Shown: positions 22,331 through 33,891, numbered from the stretch's first letter. The stretch: DNA of 64,000 bases from Sceloporus undulatus (GCF_019175285.1 NC_056523.1:207168520-207232519), one strand, 5' to 3'. Notes: generated by a model not told the origin, from the letters alone. Translations and numbers: made by a program.

Positions 22331-22533
22331 TTGTGGGTTTTTCGGGCTATGTGGCCATGTTCTTGAAGAGTTTATTCCTGACATTTCGCTAGCATTGTGG
22401 CTGGCATCTTTCTATATGCCATCCACAGATGCTGGCGAAACGTCAGAATAAACTCTTCAAGAACATGGCCACATAGCCCAGAAAACCCATAAAAAACCAC
22501 AGATGCCGGCCATGAAAGCCTTCGACTTCACAA
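22331..22533 (-). mobile_element. Penelope-derived inverted unit with 12-bp TSD, arm 1
   Basis: Read on the minus strand it starts GTGAAGTCGAAGGCTTTCAT, then GGCCGGCATC, then TTCTGGGCTATGTGGCCATG, and after a small centre the same block returns inverted (GGCCACATAGCCCG, AAAAACCCAC). It is flanked by a perfect target-site duplication AAAAGAGTTACT (22319-22330 and 22532-22543). The centre contains GCTGGCGAAACGTC (22431-22444), like the 3' core of hammerhead ribozymes that Penelope-like elements carry. The link to Penelope comes from the longer copy at 35497-36375, which joins the same terminal unit to a GIY-YIG relic. Arm 2 copy at about 53735-53945. Confidence 0.75.
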
Positions 22534-22576
22534 AAGAGTTACTTCTGGTTGTCTTCTGTAAACCTAATGATATAAT

Positions 22577-22771
22577 CAGTGAGGGTGAATCTTTTACAGA
22601 CCGAGTGCCCAAACTGCAACCCAGACCCCACTTATTTCCTGCAAAGTGGCCACATCCTCTGGCTTTCTAGTAAGAACTCTGGCAAATCTATGCTAGGTGA
22701 CAGCATGTGTGCCCACAGAGAGGGCTCTGAGTGCCACCTCTGGCACGTGTGCCATAGGTTCGCCATCACTG
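22577..22771. mobile_element. hAT-like MITE, arm 1
   Basis: Ends CAGTGAGGGTGAATC and GGTTCGCCATCACTG are inverted repeats, flanked by similar ATATAAT / ATATAAAT 8-mers as expected for hAT target duplications. Internal GTGCCACCTCTGGCACGTG and TTTACAGACCGAGTGCCC match a common lizard hAT-type repeat. Arm 2 copy at 53490-53699. Confidence 0.7.
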
Positions 22772-23021
22772 ATATAAATATAAACCGGACACAAAACACA
22801 CTATCATCACTTCCACTTTCATCCCTGCATGAACAGCACAACAAAGCATAAGGAAACAGCACAAAGCAGCAACTAAGTGATATTTTGCTGTCCATCATCA
22901 GTGAAACCACTCCCATAACCAGAAAACGAACCTTGTGAAGTTACCCTCCTCATGATGTTAATTTTGCTTATATTTCATTGCTGGGGAAGGATTAATTACA
23001 CATAACTTATCACTACTAATA

Positions 23022-23276
23022 CAGTGGTACCCCGGGATACGAAAGCACCGCCTTACGAAATTTCCGGGTTACGAAAAAAATCAATAGGAAAAAACTGTTC
23101 CGGGTTACGAAGGTTATTTCGGGTTACGAAAAAATTTTTGGTGCTTTTCGGCGCTATTTCGCACAGAAATCGCGGCTTTTCCCCATTAGCGCCTATGGCT
23201 TTTTCGGCTTACGAAGGATTTCGGGTTACGAACGCGGCGGCGGAACGAATTATTTCGTAACCCGGGGGTACCACTG
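23022..23276. mobile_element. CAGTGGTACC mariner-type MITE, arm 1
   Basis: CAGTGGTACCCCGGGATACG at one end and CGTAACCCGGGGGTACCACTG at the other, flanked by TA on both sides (23020-23021 and 23277-23278). The inside is built of repeated GGGTTACGAA motifs and is very CpG-rich, which suggests a young insertion. No transposase. Copies at 52985-53238 (arm 2) and 61202-61454 (single-copy region). Confidence 0.85.
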
Positions 23277-23312
23277 TAAACAACTTTTAAGAGATATTCC
23301 AAACATGCTAAC

Positions 23313-23397
23313 CTGGGGCGTTCTCTCTTCTGAGGGCTACCGCTTCTAGTTTGGCTTCATATTCTGCTTGAACTTGATCTCTTTTCTTCAACACATT
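23313..23397 (-). CDS. SNX30: SNX30 exon 7, arm 1
   Basis: After a CCTTAG acceptor the minus strand reads AATGTGTTGAAGAAAAGAGA (NVLKKR), then DQVQAEYEAKLEAVALRR, and ends at a GTTAGC donor. It matches the SNX30 segment VLKKRDQVQAEYEAKLEAVA in the coiled BAR region. The phase-0 start fits the preceding exon. Near the end the reading passes out of frame: 85 bp are present against an expected 87. Arm 2 shows the bases missing here (ending ...CGCCCCAAG), so the true residues are probably RREERPK. Confidence 0.88.
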
Positions 23398-24506
23398 CTA
23401 AGGAAGGGAGGGTAAGAAACATAATTGCATTAAAGTATATGCAAAGGTCAAGGCTGTCCATTACAGATGAGTTTCAATTTTTCTCTCTGTGGTCACTTAA
23501 TAGGTAGTCAAACAAAGCCAATATCAAATCACTTAAAACCAGTGCCTCTCAGGTTCTTTCACACCACTACCCTTTTAAAAACAAATGAACAGGGTGTTAC
23601 AATTGACTTTGGAACTTTCTCTGCATGCAAAGCATGTCTTCTACCACACATCATCCTGAAAGAAATTACACACACATTAATTCAACTGTGCTTGCAAATT
23701 TGAGATTAAATGCAGAGGCTGGAAAAGGTATGGGGCTAGCTGACTCCCAAACTCCCAGCCAGAACTCCATTAGCCAGGTTGAGCTGTGGGATTCTGGGTA
23801 TTGTGCTGTAAACATGATTTTTTTTAATCCAAGTTCTAATTAAGTGTCAGCAAGGAAAGAATCTGAGTCAGGGACTTCCACTCATTTACAAAGAAAGTTT
23901 TGCAAAAGAGGGGAAAAGGTTATATATTCTACAGTGTATATCATGTAAGGCCCAACAGTATACTAAAGCTATGCATTATTGATAGCAAGATTTTCAGTTT
24001 TTTAAGAGAGAGAGAAAGAGAAGTTTTGTCATTTCGCCAGAGACAAGAGGACGGACTGCTGAATGAAAGAAAAAAGAATAAGGGAAAAAAACCCTTCAGC
24101 ATATTTTTAAACTACTCTAACAACAAAAACCCATAAATATTAAAGCTAAACTCCATTTACCTAATATTTAAACATTCCACTGGGATGTTTATAGTATCTC
24201 TGCCCAATGGATTTTATTTCATCACAACAGTTCCTATTGCTCTGCTTTTAAAACAATTAATAGCATTTAGCATTAACAGGCCTTTTATGCTTCACCTAAT
24301 GTATATGTTATTAACTGGTGTATCAGAGGCACGCATTGGAGTAAGCCTCTCAAGCAGTAGACATATGTGAATTCTCTGAAACTGCACCATGGTAGAGGAA
24401 ACAATGTTAACATGGATCTAAGCAGAGCTGGAAACATTTCTTTTGTGGGCTATGACTCTTTGAATCTGCCAGCCAATATGGCCATTAGCCATGTTCACTG
24501 GGCATG

Positions 24507-24509
<3 letters not shown>

Positions 24510-24537
<28 letters not shown>
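24510..24537. repeat. Poly-A tract, arm 1
   Basis: About 27 A in a row. The arm 2 counterpart is a poly-T at about 51702-51727. It sits next to a decayed GGCCATTAGCCATG-type short repeat. It is probably a retroelement tail or a simple repeat. Confidence 0.8.
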
Positions 24538-24539
<2 letters not shown>

Positions 24540-25428
24540 CCAATGGCCAAAAAAAATCTCTTCCAAGCTCTGAAATAAGGCAAAGGTGTGAAGGCCAACA
24601 GACAAGACATATATGCCTGTCTTCATGCTGAAAGACTGAAAGCAGTGTGCCACATGCATTAAACTCCTGCGTGCCTCTCCAGTCAATAAGCTAAATCCTC
24701 TTTCTGGTCAGTTCCAGGGAGAGCATTTTGTACATAGCACACAGTCATACTTTAAAGGTAAAGGGAGAGAAACACTTTAAAATTCCTTTCTACAACCGCA
24801 GTATAAGCACTATCTCCCTTCTGTTGTTCATCCAATCTGACAGCCAGGAGAACAGAGCATGTCCATCACAGCCTCTGAAACAAAGGACACATCCTCAGCC
24901 TTCATTCAGTTAAGCAATTCATTATACCAGCATTAACTTTCCCATCCATCCCTAAGGGTAGTTGGCTTGGTGCTTAAATCGTTAAAGCTAAAAAAGGCTT
25001 CCATTTAACCACACTATGCAAGTCACGGCATGATGTACATTTCTACATACATACTGTTTAACATTAGTACCAAAGTGGACAAATTGCAGTCCACCAATTT
25101 GGTTTATACTGTAACCCCCATCATCTTAGCCAACAAGACAATGGAGAGCTGCATCATTGGCTATTGCTGGGAAATTTGCAATGGACCTGTCATCTAGGGA
25201 TTGGGATAGTTATCGCATATAAAAAAGCTCGTAACTCCTACTCTCCCATCTGAATCAAAAGAATCTGGGTAAGTACTGAGACAAGAGCTTGGAGACAGCG
25301 ATCTAGAAAGCTAAAGACCAATAAACTGAAGCTGAATCTTGCCGAGGTGGAAGTGCTGTAGGGAAGTGCTTTCAGGTCATGAATTAGGTGGAGAATGAGT
25401 CCTGGATAGTGTTGCACTCACTCTGAAG

Positions 25429-25560
25429 CATGATTCCCAAACTCTTGTCTCCAGGTTTTGGACTTCAGCTCCCAGAAGTCCTCTGCCATCTTGGCAATGA
25501 TCTGGGATTCTGGGAGCTGAAGTCCAAAACACTGAAAGCCAGAGTCTGGGAATCACTGTC
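25429..25560. mobile_element. hAT-type fold-back MITE, arm 1
   Basis: Left half GATTCCCAAACTCTTGTCTC and GGTTTTGGACTTCAGCTCCC; right half GGGAGCTGAAGTCCAAAAC and CCAGAGTCTGGGAATCACTG. The halves are complementary almost throughout. A half copy lies at about 26085-26172. Arm 2 copies at about 50640-50775 and 50042-50110. The CAGTG-TTCCCAAACT-type end suggests hAT. Confidence 0.65.
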
Positions 25561-26353
25561 TTAAGGCTGTACTTTCAAGTGCTCCTTCTCTACACAAAGC
25601 TGTGGCTAGAACAACATGTGGCCACAATTGCAAGGAGTGTGTGGTGCTACAGCTGCTTTGTCAGCTATTGGCTAAGATAATTCATTCATTCATAATCTAT
25701 TATTCACACCACTAAACTACTGCAATAGTCTTTCTCAACCTAAACGCTACATCTTCCAGTCTATAATGCTTGTCAAGTGAGGCAGCTAGGTAGGACACTG
25801 GGCCCCCCAAGCACTGTACTGATTGGCTTGAGCTACCAGTTCAAGGCACTGGGTGCTTGAGTACACAGCCCAACTAACTTAGGATCAAGCACCAGAATCA
25901 AAAAGCTTAGGATCAACAGATCTTCCTGTTTTCAGACTTTGTTGTGTTGTGCTACATTGCTAGTTGCTTTTCTGGTTTATATTTTTAATTATACATACAT
26001 TTTTTTATTACAGTTATGTAAAACTATTTATATTCAATTTTATTGCAATTATGGGAAAAAGGTTTCTATGCAGTGAATGAGTGATTTCCCAAACTCTGGT
26101 CATTCAGGTGTTTGGACTTCGCTCCCAGAAAACTCAGCCATCTTGGCCAATGGCCATTCTGGGAAAGCCAAAGTTTCTGGAAAGCCAAAGTACTTCTGGA
26201 TTAAACCATTTGAACCAATGGATCTAACTAAGAACTAATTGGTCTGCAAAGAAAGCAGTCTGACTCCTGCAGTTCAAATGTGTACCATAGAATTAAAGGA
26301 TTTTCTGGGTCATGTTTAACAGGAACATTTGCCTCACACAAGTCCTATTTTAC

Positions 26354-26543
26354 TTCATGGACTCCAGTACAGGATATACTCTCTAGAACAGGCAAGAAGT
26401 CCTCTGTCATTTCTTCACTCAGTTCCTCAAGAGCAGTAGACAATTCCCAATGCAGGCAGACACTCTCCAGAGGTTCTGACAGCTCCTTTTCTAACCCACC
26501 GGTTGATATACAGGACCATACTCTCGCAATTCCCACCGATATT
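26354..26543 (-). CDS. SNX30: SNX30 exon 6, arm 1
   Basis: Follows a CTTGCAG acceptor and ends at an ATGAA|GTAAAA donor. The clear block reads STALEELSEEMTEDFLPVL (human has STALEELTDDMTEDFLPVL). It is preceded in other frames by LREYGPVY and GLEKELSEPLE. The exon encodes part of the BAR domain. Frame changes from small indels are present; arm 2 shows [13 protein letters not shown] intact where this arm breaks, and this arm shows the TALEELSEEMTEDF block where arm 2 breaks. Confidence 0.9.
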
Positions 26544-27103
26544 CTGCAAGTGAAAAAGAGAGCCAGAATGGCTAATTCTGAATTTTAACAATGTACCTGA
26601 GATTATTCTTTTTACAAGACACAAATCTAAATTTCAAATGACAAACATCTCATGTTTGGCAAAATCTTGTCCGGGGGGTGGGGGGGGCTTTCAAATCTGG
26701 AAAGGATGTATGAAGAATGTTATAACTAAGTAATGTGTTATATTGTAAGAGGGAGAAAATGATGACTGTCTATCTGGAGGAATTCTTTATTCTAAATGGA
26801 CACTCTGCAGATTCAGTATAGCTCCCCAAAATCCTTTTACATAGCTCTTTGCGCAACATGAGATCACAAAATTACATCCAAGATCTTTGCTACATTGCTA
26901 GAACACTTTAAACATTCTGTAGGAAATGCACCAATTCTTATGAAGTACAGCATATTTTTGGATTTCCTCCAGGGTCTCATTTTTAACAATAACTTGTTTT
27001 ATACTAACCCTGGAAACATGGGATGCAGCATACACCCTTTACAAAAACCCTCAAGCAGTACAAAATGAATGGCATTACAAGGCAAACGGCATGCACTACT
27101 CAC

Positions 27104-27297
27104 CAACTTCCTCCTTTATTATCCTCTGTGCTATCCTATAATAGTTCCAAGCTTCAGAGAAAACGTATCCAGGTAGTCACCAATGGCTTGCAAACTCCAA
27201 TGGTCGACTTCTAATTTATAGCTTCCGTGGACATATTTGACTGATTCTCCACTTGGAAAGCAAGGCCATTCCTTGTTTTTTAATAAGCATTAAGATC
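27104..27297 (-). CDS. SNX30: SNX30 exon 5, arm 1 (without A insertion)
   Basis: Begins after CACCACCAG with GATCTTAATGCTTAT (DLNAY), continues KKQGMALLSK, SVKYV, SYKL, RPLEF, IGDYLDTFSLKLG and RIAQRIIKEEV, and ends at a GTGAGTAG donor. The last G joins the AA at the start of exon 6 to make glutamate. It matches human SNX30 through this block (DLNAYKKQGIALL ... IGDYLDTFALKLGTI). It spans the end of the PX region and the start of the BAR region. Several one-base indels are present, but the exon is continuous, unlike the arm 2 copy. Confidence 0.9.
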
Positions 27298-27892
27298 CTG
27301 GTGGTGACAGAATAGTTAGCAGGCTTACTTTAATTTGCATATTTCATGTTCATGAAGAAATTGAGCAAATTGAGTAAACACAAAATTTCTCCGAATTGAG
27401 AAACACAAAGAAGAAACTCCAGAAACCACTACCAGATCTGACTCCTTTTTTATAATGAAGCTAAAAGAGATGTGATTTTCTCTTAAGCTTTCACCAGGCA
27501 TACAATGTAATGAGGAAGTTTTTTATGCTTTAATTCATAATGAACATTGCCAGAACACTTTTGATTTCCGGAGACTAATTTTTAACAGTAATCTTGTGTA
27601 TACATAACACTGTACATGGGCTGCAGCACCTATCCTTTACCAATTCAGTCAAGCAGGTAGTTAAAAAGATACTGATGCCATACTATCAAGGGTTCCTGTA
27701 TTAATGGCATTTATACATGCCAGGATCAAAGGCAACACAATTCTACATATACATGACCATAAATATTGAACGAATGTAAAGAATTTCAGTCCTGTCAAAA
27801 TTCTGACTGAAATTCACTTTGCCTCAGAAATATGCACATTTGGGGCTTGTAGAATATATTTATCCACATCTATTAAAATGTGAGTGACAAAA

Positions 27893-27940
27893 AACATGGA
27901 TGGCCTTGTGGTCTCTTTCAATTTTGTGATTCTATGTTCA
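27893..27940 (+). mobile_element. CR1 LINE 3'-end fragment, arm 1
   Basis: GGATGGCCTTGTGGTCTCTTTC ... TGTGATTCTATG is the conserved last ~45 bp of CR1 with its ATTCTATG terminal repeat. Arm 2 counterpart at about 47823-47870 on the minus strand. Confidence 0.8.
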
Positions 27941-28555
27941 GCTTTTAAACTTCACAGACTTTTTAGTTGAGGGAAAACACATAGAAATACATACATTAGG
28001 AAAAATTAAAAAGTCAAACATTATACAGAACATGCATTTGGAAAAGGCAACATGAATTTCTATATGGGAGGAACTTCCATATGGAAGGAATATGCAGACA
28101 GGATTGGGAAAAATGAAAAAATTCAAGACAGAGTTTTTCACATCCCTAGCTATGTATCTCACATTCCTCTTGGACTGTGGATGGACACTGGGAGGGAAAG
28201 ATGCTGAAGCAGGCAGGCATTTGGCTGATCCTGTAAACCTTTTCTTATACATTGTTCAAATAGATTCCTTCTTCCTGGTGGTTTAAAGAAGCTCATTCAG
28301 TCGTATTTTTCTTCCACACTGTGAAGAGTTAGTTTCCCTCCTCCAGCGTATCTTTGACTAGCTTCTAATGTGCTGTGTAAGACAACTACAGCATTTCGTT
28401 AAAAAATAATGTACCCATAAAAACATAAGATCTGTGGTTTAAAAGAAATGTTAATCTGGTGAGGTTAAAAGTGTGCTTTAAGTTTATTTTTATAATCTCT
28501 CAAGGAATCTTTTCCACCTCTCAATATACCTTTCTACATGATGCAGTTCACTTAC

Positions 28556-28710
28556 TTTGGCATAAGAAACACATGAAAGTGTTCGTTGAAGAAAGCACAG
28601 GATGATCTCAATCCTTTTCAAGAATTTATCCAAGGCCTTTCTCCTGTCTCAACAAATTCTTCTGAAAGCGATCTACAACTCCTTTTATCCTACAAATTTT
28701 TCTGGAAGGG
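28556..28710 (-). CDS. SNX30: SNX30 exon 4 (PX domain), arm 1
   Basis: Starts after ACCAG with CCCTTCCAGAAAAATTTGTA (PLPEKFV), continues GVVDR, SEEFVET, RKALDKFLKRI, HPVLSFNEH and VFLTAK, and stops at a GTAAGTGAA donor. It corresponds to the PX-domain segment [20 protein letters not shown] ... FNEHFNIFLTAK. The PLPEK proline loop is typical of PX domains. A few single-base gaps and insertions shift the frame; the same bases are intact in arm 2 where the other copy is wrong, and vice versa. Confidence 0.9.
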
Positions 28711-29458
28711 CTGGTATGTGGAGTAGAAAAAATCACAGAGATAAAATTAAAACACGTATTTTACCTTTAGTAGCAATCAACAGCCATTCTTGCAAAGGAC
28801 TGAAAGACAAGCAGTGTGAATGTAACCAAGCACCTGTACAGGATAAATATGCATGTTCTTTGAAAACACATGGGCAAAACACACACCTATGGAATAATTA
28901 AATAGTATTATAGCACAGAGATGTAAATGTTGGACACTACATCTGAAACAATTATATAAAAACACGTAATCAAATTTGATACACTGCTTCATGCATGCAA
29001 TGAAAATGCAACATTTTTTAACGATATTCCACGTAACAGAGGATGAAAGAAAAGAATGAGAGAGGAAACATTCTGTACAAATGGCAGTCTACATTAAGAA
29101 AAGCCCTTTTTACACTGGGACCAGCTACCTCAGCTACCTTATTGATTGCTCTCCTTATAGCTAACTGCATTCTAAAAATCAAAAACTTTAAGTTTGCATA
29201 GCTAGGCCATCAACGTCTTATATGTTTCTTTCTCAAAAGCAAATTGGCAAGAGTGCATGTAAAGCACCAGTTTCACTTGATGATTTCTAAGAATTGGGGG
29301 AAAGGATATAGTAATACCTTAGGAACATCTGGTAATAGCAAGTAGAAAAAAATTATCAATGTTCAAACTCAAAAAGGCAATTATTATAATTTTAAAGACT
29401 GCATTACTACATTGTATCTGTTAGGTATGTCTTTTTTCTTTGTGGATCCCACAATAAA

Positions 29459-29964
29459 TACTGTATTTTCTGGCGTATAAGACTACTTTTTAACCCAGGA
29501 AATTTTTCTCAAAGTGGGTGTCGTCTTATATGCCGGGGTGTGTCTCAAGGGCTGAACTTCGGAGCCCGACTGGAGAATCTGGTCACCGCATATGGGTGGG
29601 GGAACTCAAAAATCGCCATGGCCGCATACCCTCCATTATGTGTGACCATTGAATCAGCAAGAGCGGCGTATACAAGTACTGTAAGAAGAAATCTTGTGAG
29701 ACAAGAAGGCTGGGCAGGTAGGGAATGCTGACCATCTAAGCAGGCTTTGTATTACAACAAGTTTTTCCTGCTAAGTACCTGCATTCATAGCATTTGAATT
29801 AAAATTACCATATAAATCAAATCTGATGGTTTTTTTAATTTTTATTTGTATGAGTTGGAAAGGGGTAGTCTTATACAGTGAGTATATCCACAACTCTATA
29901 TTTTAACTGGAAAAGTTTGGGGTCTCTTATAAACCAGTCATCTTATACGCCAGAAAATACGGTA
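29459..29964. mobile_element. TIR element TACTGTATTTTCTGGCG, arm 1
   Basis: About 506 bp with ~27-bp terminal inverted repeats: TACTGTATTTTCTGGCGTAT at the left and ATACGCCAGAAAATACGGTA at the right. Internal ACTTTTTAACCCAGGAAA and GTCGTCTTATATGCCGG recur near both ends. It is a non-autonomous DNA transposon that I recognise as common in reptiles but cannot name. Arm 2 copy at 45693-46218. Confidence 0.75.
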
Positions 29965-30469
29965 CCTTTGGAAAGGAGAGAGATTTAAAAAATAAAAGAA
30001 ATAATACACCCTTTATCTAGCTCAGAGACAGATTATGTAGCTGTGAGTTCATGGAACTGTAACTCATATAACTGAAAACCTGAAATTAAAGAGCTGCCTA
30101 TTATTTCCAACAACCAACTGGAGAGAAATTCCTCTTTCCAGACTCTATATTTAGTTCTACTCTCATCCTACTATTTTTCCCCCCTTGGCTTCTCCCCTTA
30201 TCTCTCTCATTACCTTCAACCCCACTGATTTATTGGATGAATTTGTTCAGCTTCCTTTAGGTGACACCATCTTTTGACTAACCTGCCACCATTTTTCTTT
30301 CTTCCTCTCATAGCATTCTGACCCACATTCATCTGATTGTCATGAAGTTATCCAGTGCATTTCTTGCTTTAGTTTTCTTTCTTCTCAATTTCTCTTTCTG
30401 TACTCTGTACTCTCTTTTAGGTTCTGTCCTCTCAGTCTATCCCGGAATGCCTTCCTCTTAACTTACTAT

Positions 30470-30856
30470 ATATACTTATGTAGAAGTTAGAAATTTTAGT
30501 AAAAAAAAGAATATCCCAAAACCAGAGTTGACTTATCCATGGCTTCAATGTAAGTACTGTACTTTAACTCTTATTTAAAAAGGGACCATCTCCTGGTAAA
30601 AGCAGATCATAACTGTCCTGGAAGCAATGACCCTCCTCTACTCTCTCATCCATCCAGCCTTTAGTGTGCGCACAAACAGTTATGCCTCCTGGCATTTTGT
30701 AAGTTCTTTGGCATTGTTTTCCCTTTCTTCAATCCTTTCCTCCTTATCTCAGGCAGCACCTTAGTTTTCCCTCAATTTTATCCACAGGTCATATCAAAAT
30801 CCAGAATTTTGGTCGCTCAAACCCTACCCTACACTTATACATGAGGGCGACAATAG
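30470..30856. mobile_element. TATACTTATGTA... TIR element, arm 1
   Basis: The left end TATATATACTTATGTAGAAG and the right end ACACTTATACATGAGGGCG are imperfect inverted repeats. GTTGACTTATCCATGGCTTC and CATCTCCTGGTAAAAGCAG are internal. Related copies lie at about 44805-45180 (arm 2) and 59594-59890 (left end only). No transposase. Family not named. Confidence 0.55.
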
Positions 30857-30935
30857 TTTGAAATATACCAGTAATATCCGTCTGGGATCTGTTTCCATTG
30901 ACCACTCCATTGCAAAGTTCTGAACCCATCAAAAC

Positions 30936-31150
30936 AGATACCTCTCACTCCAATTCATGATTCGATCCCTGGTTAAAAATATTTTTTAAAATATATAATC
31001 CCAAAGAACAAAGCTTTGATTTTGCATTTTTATACAAGGGACACTTTTACTGTACATTAGTTTGGACTTGAACATTCACGGTTTTGCTTATCGTGTTATG
31101 TGTGTGTCCTGGAACCAAACCCTAGCAATACAAGGGCCCTTGTATATTCC
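30936..31150. mobile_element. Tigger-type MITE, decayed, arm 1
   Basis: Contains AAGGGCCCTTGTATATTCCC and GGACTTGAACATTCACGG, homologous to the element at 18351-18583. Arm 2 copy at about 44484-44724 preserves GCCATGGCTGATCGAATCC better. Confidence 0.6.
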
Positions 31151-32226
31151 CTTTCTAACACATAAACTGATTGCCAATTCTTTGTTTTCTAAACAAATAA
31201 ATATTCAAAGCCAAAGCATCAGTGAAAAGCATCAAAGACCTTCACTTCTAACATAACACATTCAGATTAGATGGTGGGGGGGGACCTCATATCAAGAAAA
31301 TTTCAAGGGCTTGACACCAGAGCTAAACTGCATCCTATTAATAATCATATTATTATCTGATAGAATGCTCCCTTGTCTCTCTTTCCTTCCATGTCTTTCC
31401 TTTTAAATGCTGGTATTGAGATTAAATGGTCTCTATTAGATGGTGCCATTCACTCTCTATTTCAGTTTAATAAAGCAACTCTGCTCATATAAAGAATAAT
31501 ACCAGAACACCTACTTTGATGCATTTTTAATCCTTATTTTTTTATTGTCATGTACATTAAGAGCCACATGTTTGCAAGTGTTCCCGAACTGCATTTTAAA
31601 AATTCATTTTTATTTTAGCAATGGCAATTTTCATTCAGCATCCAACAACCAGCAGGCAGTAACAGGAAATAGTCTTAATTCAAAAATAATGAAGTAACAG
31701 AGTACATATTTCTAAAATCCCAGTGATCAACATGCAAATTTGGACCTTTTAAAAATCCAGGGAATGTTCATTTTATAACTCAATCTACAAAAAAGAAATT
31801 TAGTATAATATAGTAGCTGTAAAAATGATCACGTAAAATGGTAGTATACCTATTGTCATTATTTTTCAAACCCAATAAACTTTGCACATGCCCACAGCAT
31901 ATATGCTCTTTCAGAGAGCCCAAGGAATTCAAGAAATTAAAGCCACCATGCTTTTACTGAGCAAAAGGATATAGTGTCGAGGAAAACTGTTGCATAGCAA
32001 CTAAAATAGTTCCATCTGCTGTACAATGCTACTTAAACTAATTAAAGCAACACAAGAATTGTTTTTATGAGCGTCATGTGTCTTTTCATACACAAATTTA
32101 GGAAATCGACTTCGCATTTTGTACACACTTGATCCTATTACTGCTGTTAAAAAACCAGAAGAATGTGCACTTTTTAAAGCAGAAACAGTTAGTGTTCAAC
32201 AACGGTGTGCCTGGTTCTATACCTAC
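31151..32226. other. SNX30 intron sequence, no named element
   Basis: AT-rich intronic DNA of arm 1, flanking exon 3. No repeat that I can name. Confidence 0.45.
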
Positions 32227-32335
32227 GGGAATAGAGGTGAGTCGCTGGGATTCTCTCATTTATTCCTGAGCCAGTTCAAAATCCTTGTATCTTCTTGCGA
32301 TGGTATACCTGGCAATCAAACTCTGCTCGTGTGGT
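32227..32335 (-). CDS. SNX30: SNX30 exon 3 (PX domain), arm 1
   Basis: On the minus strand ACCACACGAGCAGAGTTTGA gives TTRAEF. After frame changes, RRYK, DFE, ESQ and TPP-like pieces follow up to CCC before a GTAGGTA donor. It corresponds to SNX30 [20 protein letters not shown] and EESQPTHLIP, the PX segment holding the basic RRRYQDF motif that contacts PI3P. This arm is noisy; identity is secured by the paired exon at 43286-43395, which reads DLPEYA and EESQPTHRMP. Confidence 0.8.
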
Positions 32336-32439
32336 CTTAGAGTACAAAAGAACTAAGACAAAAGGGAAAAGGCAGAAGAGCAAGGTAGTCATGGTAGTCT
32401 AAAGAATGCTTGAGTTAGGATAAGCCTGTAAAAATAATT

Positions 32440-32740
32440 ACCTCTTGTGAGGTGTTTAAGAGCGCACTTAAGAATGAATTTTCTTCAGCAAGCTACCCAC
32501 CTGACTTATGTAATATAATACCCTCTGACTCACTGTTTATAATTGCTTCATTGCCACTGATGAAGTTAGTTTTTTTAAGATTTATTGCTATTAATTTATT
32601 GATTGTGTTTTATATGTATTTTAAGTATTTGATGTATGCATTTTTAGCAGTCTGTAATCGCTCATTTGGAGAAGGGGATATATCAATAAACATATTATTA
32701 TTATTATTATATTTATATTATTTATTATTATTAGCCTCCA
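32440..32740 (+). mobile_element. L2/CR1-type LINE 3' end, arm 1
   Basis: Ends GGAGAAGGGGATATATCAAT and AAACATATTATTATTATT, a LINE 3' terminus with (TTA)n tail, preceded by a T-rich UTR. Arm 2 copy at about 42885-43185 on the opposite strand. Confidence 0.65.
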
Positions 32741-33543
32741 AACAATTGTTCTATACAAAATTCATAATAACAAACAAGTATACTTTCTTTTAGATCTTTA
32801 AGGAAAGATTTCATTTTCTTCCAGATGCTGCATACACTGCCATCATTTTGTTCATTTTAATGCATAAATCGTACCTCAACTCAGGCACTTGGGCATCGGA
32901 AAAGGAAAAAATGTTATAAAATTTAGTATTCCTACCTCTGGCAGTGTTGTGATACATAAATGGGAAATTTCCAATATTAACTTGTACAAGTGCTTGATGA
33001 AAGATTCATGCTTTGATTTATTTGATGGAATGTTCCTTATGTTGTTGTTTTTAAAAAAAACAAAACAGAAGTTCTTTAAATAATATTCTTGTCCTATCTA
33101 TATCTTGAAGACATTTCTCACCACCCTCTATATGGACATTACTTATAGAAAATAAAATGCTAAATTTCTATGTTTTTTCGCATGAATCTTTGATTTGTTA
33201 CAAAAGACAAGAGACAACAAATTAAAATGTTTAATCTCATATATGCCATTTAAAAAAAAACCTGACAATGAGTGATTCTGGAGTATTTTGTATCCCAATA
33301 AAATTTACAAGTATTGGGGGTTTTAAGTCAATCATCATATCAAGTAGGACATAAGGCCACACACATTTTTTTCACAATCAGTGTGTTACATTTATTGCAT
33401 TACTGTACCATGTAAAGGCTCTTGCACACATCAACAGCAGCTCATTCTTTTTTTTTTAAGACCAATTTTTTAATGTTAACCAATACTGGGGAGGTGGAGA
33501 AAGAAGAGTCCTCAACAAAAAATATATATCACAGTTTGTCTAC

Positions 33544-33891
33544 CAGGGGTAGGCAACCTGCGGCCCGAGGCCGGATGCGCCCGACAAGGCCTGGGACCGG
33601 CCCACTCTGGCCTGCCGCCGATTTTGCCACGGGCCTTTTGGGTGGCAATTGTTTATAGAAGCCTCAGAAACATTCATTTAATATTAATATTTTTTAAAAA
33701 AATCAGCAAATTTTTTTTGCGTGTCCTCCATTTTTAAAAAGTGTCTTCAATTTGAAAATTTTTCATACATTTGTCCTGGTTTATTTATAATTTTAATTTT
33801 TTTTTAAAAAGTATTTAATATTTTATTTTTTGGCTTCGCCCCCAGTTGTATGAGACAGCAAACCGCCCGGCTCAGAAAGGTTGCTACCCTG
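33544..33891. mobile_element. hAT (Tip100-like) element, arm 1
   Basis: CAGGGGTAGGCAACCTGCGG at the left and GAAAGGTTGCTACCCTG at the right, a classical hAT terminal inverted repeat. The GC-rich left part (CGGCCCGAGGCCGG) contrasts with an AT-rich right part. Non-autonomous. Arm 2 copy at about 41730-42072. Confidence 0.8.

Larger units (their letters stand above)
21337..32335 (-). other. SNX30: SNX30 locus, exons 3-8, arm 1 (partial)
   Basis: Six coding blocks on the minus strand match sorting nexin 30 in the expected order: 32335-32227, 28710-28556, 27297-27104, 26543-26354, 23397-23313, 21491-21337. SNX30 is an endosomal sorting nexin with an N-terminal PX domain that binds phosphatidylinositol 3-phosphate and a C-terminal BAR domain. 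It is a close paralogue of SNX7 and, in the literature, a partner of SNX4 in endosome recycling. PX exons 3-4 and BAR exons 5-8 are seen; exons 1-2 and the last exon are not found. Splice sites are largely kept. Several exons carry small frame-breaking indels that differ from those in arm 2, best read as sequence error. The introns hold the mobile elements listed here. Confidence 0.85.

Noticed and set aside
23024-23260. Open frames over 23024-23260, 52982-53236 and 61021-61491
   Set aside because: They are translations of the CAGTGGTACC mobile element, repeated at three loci.
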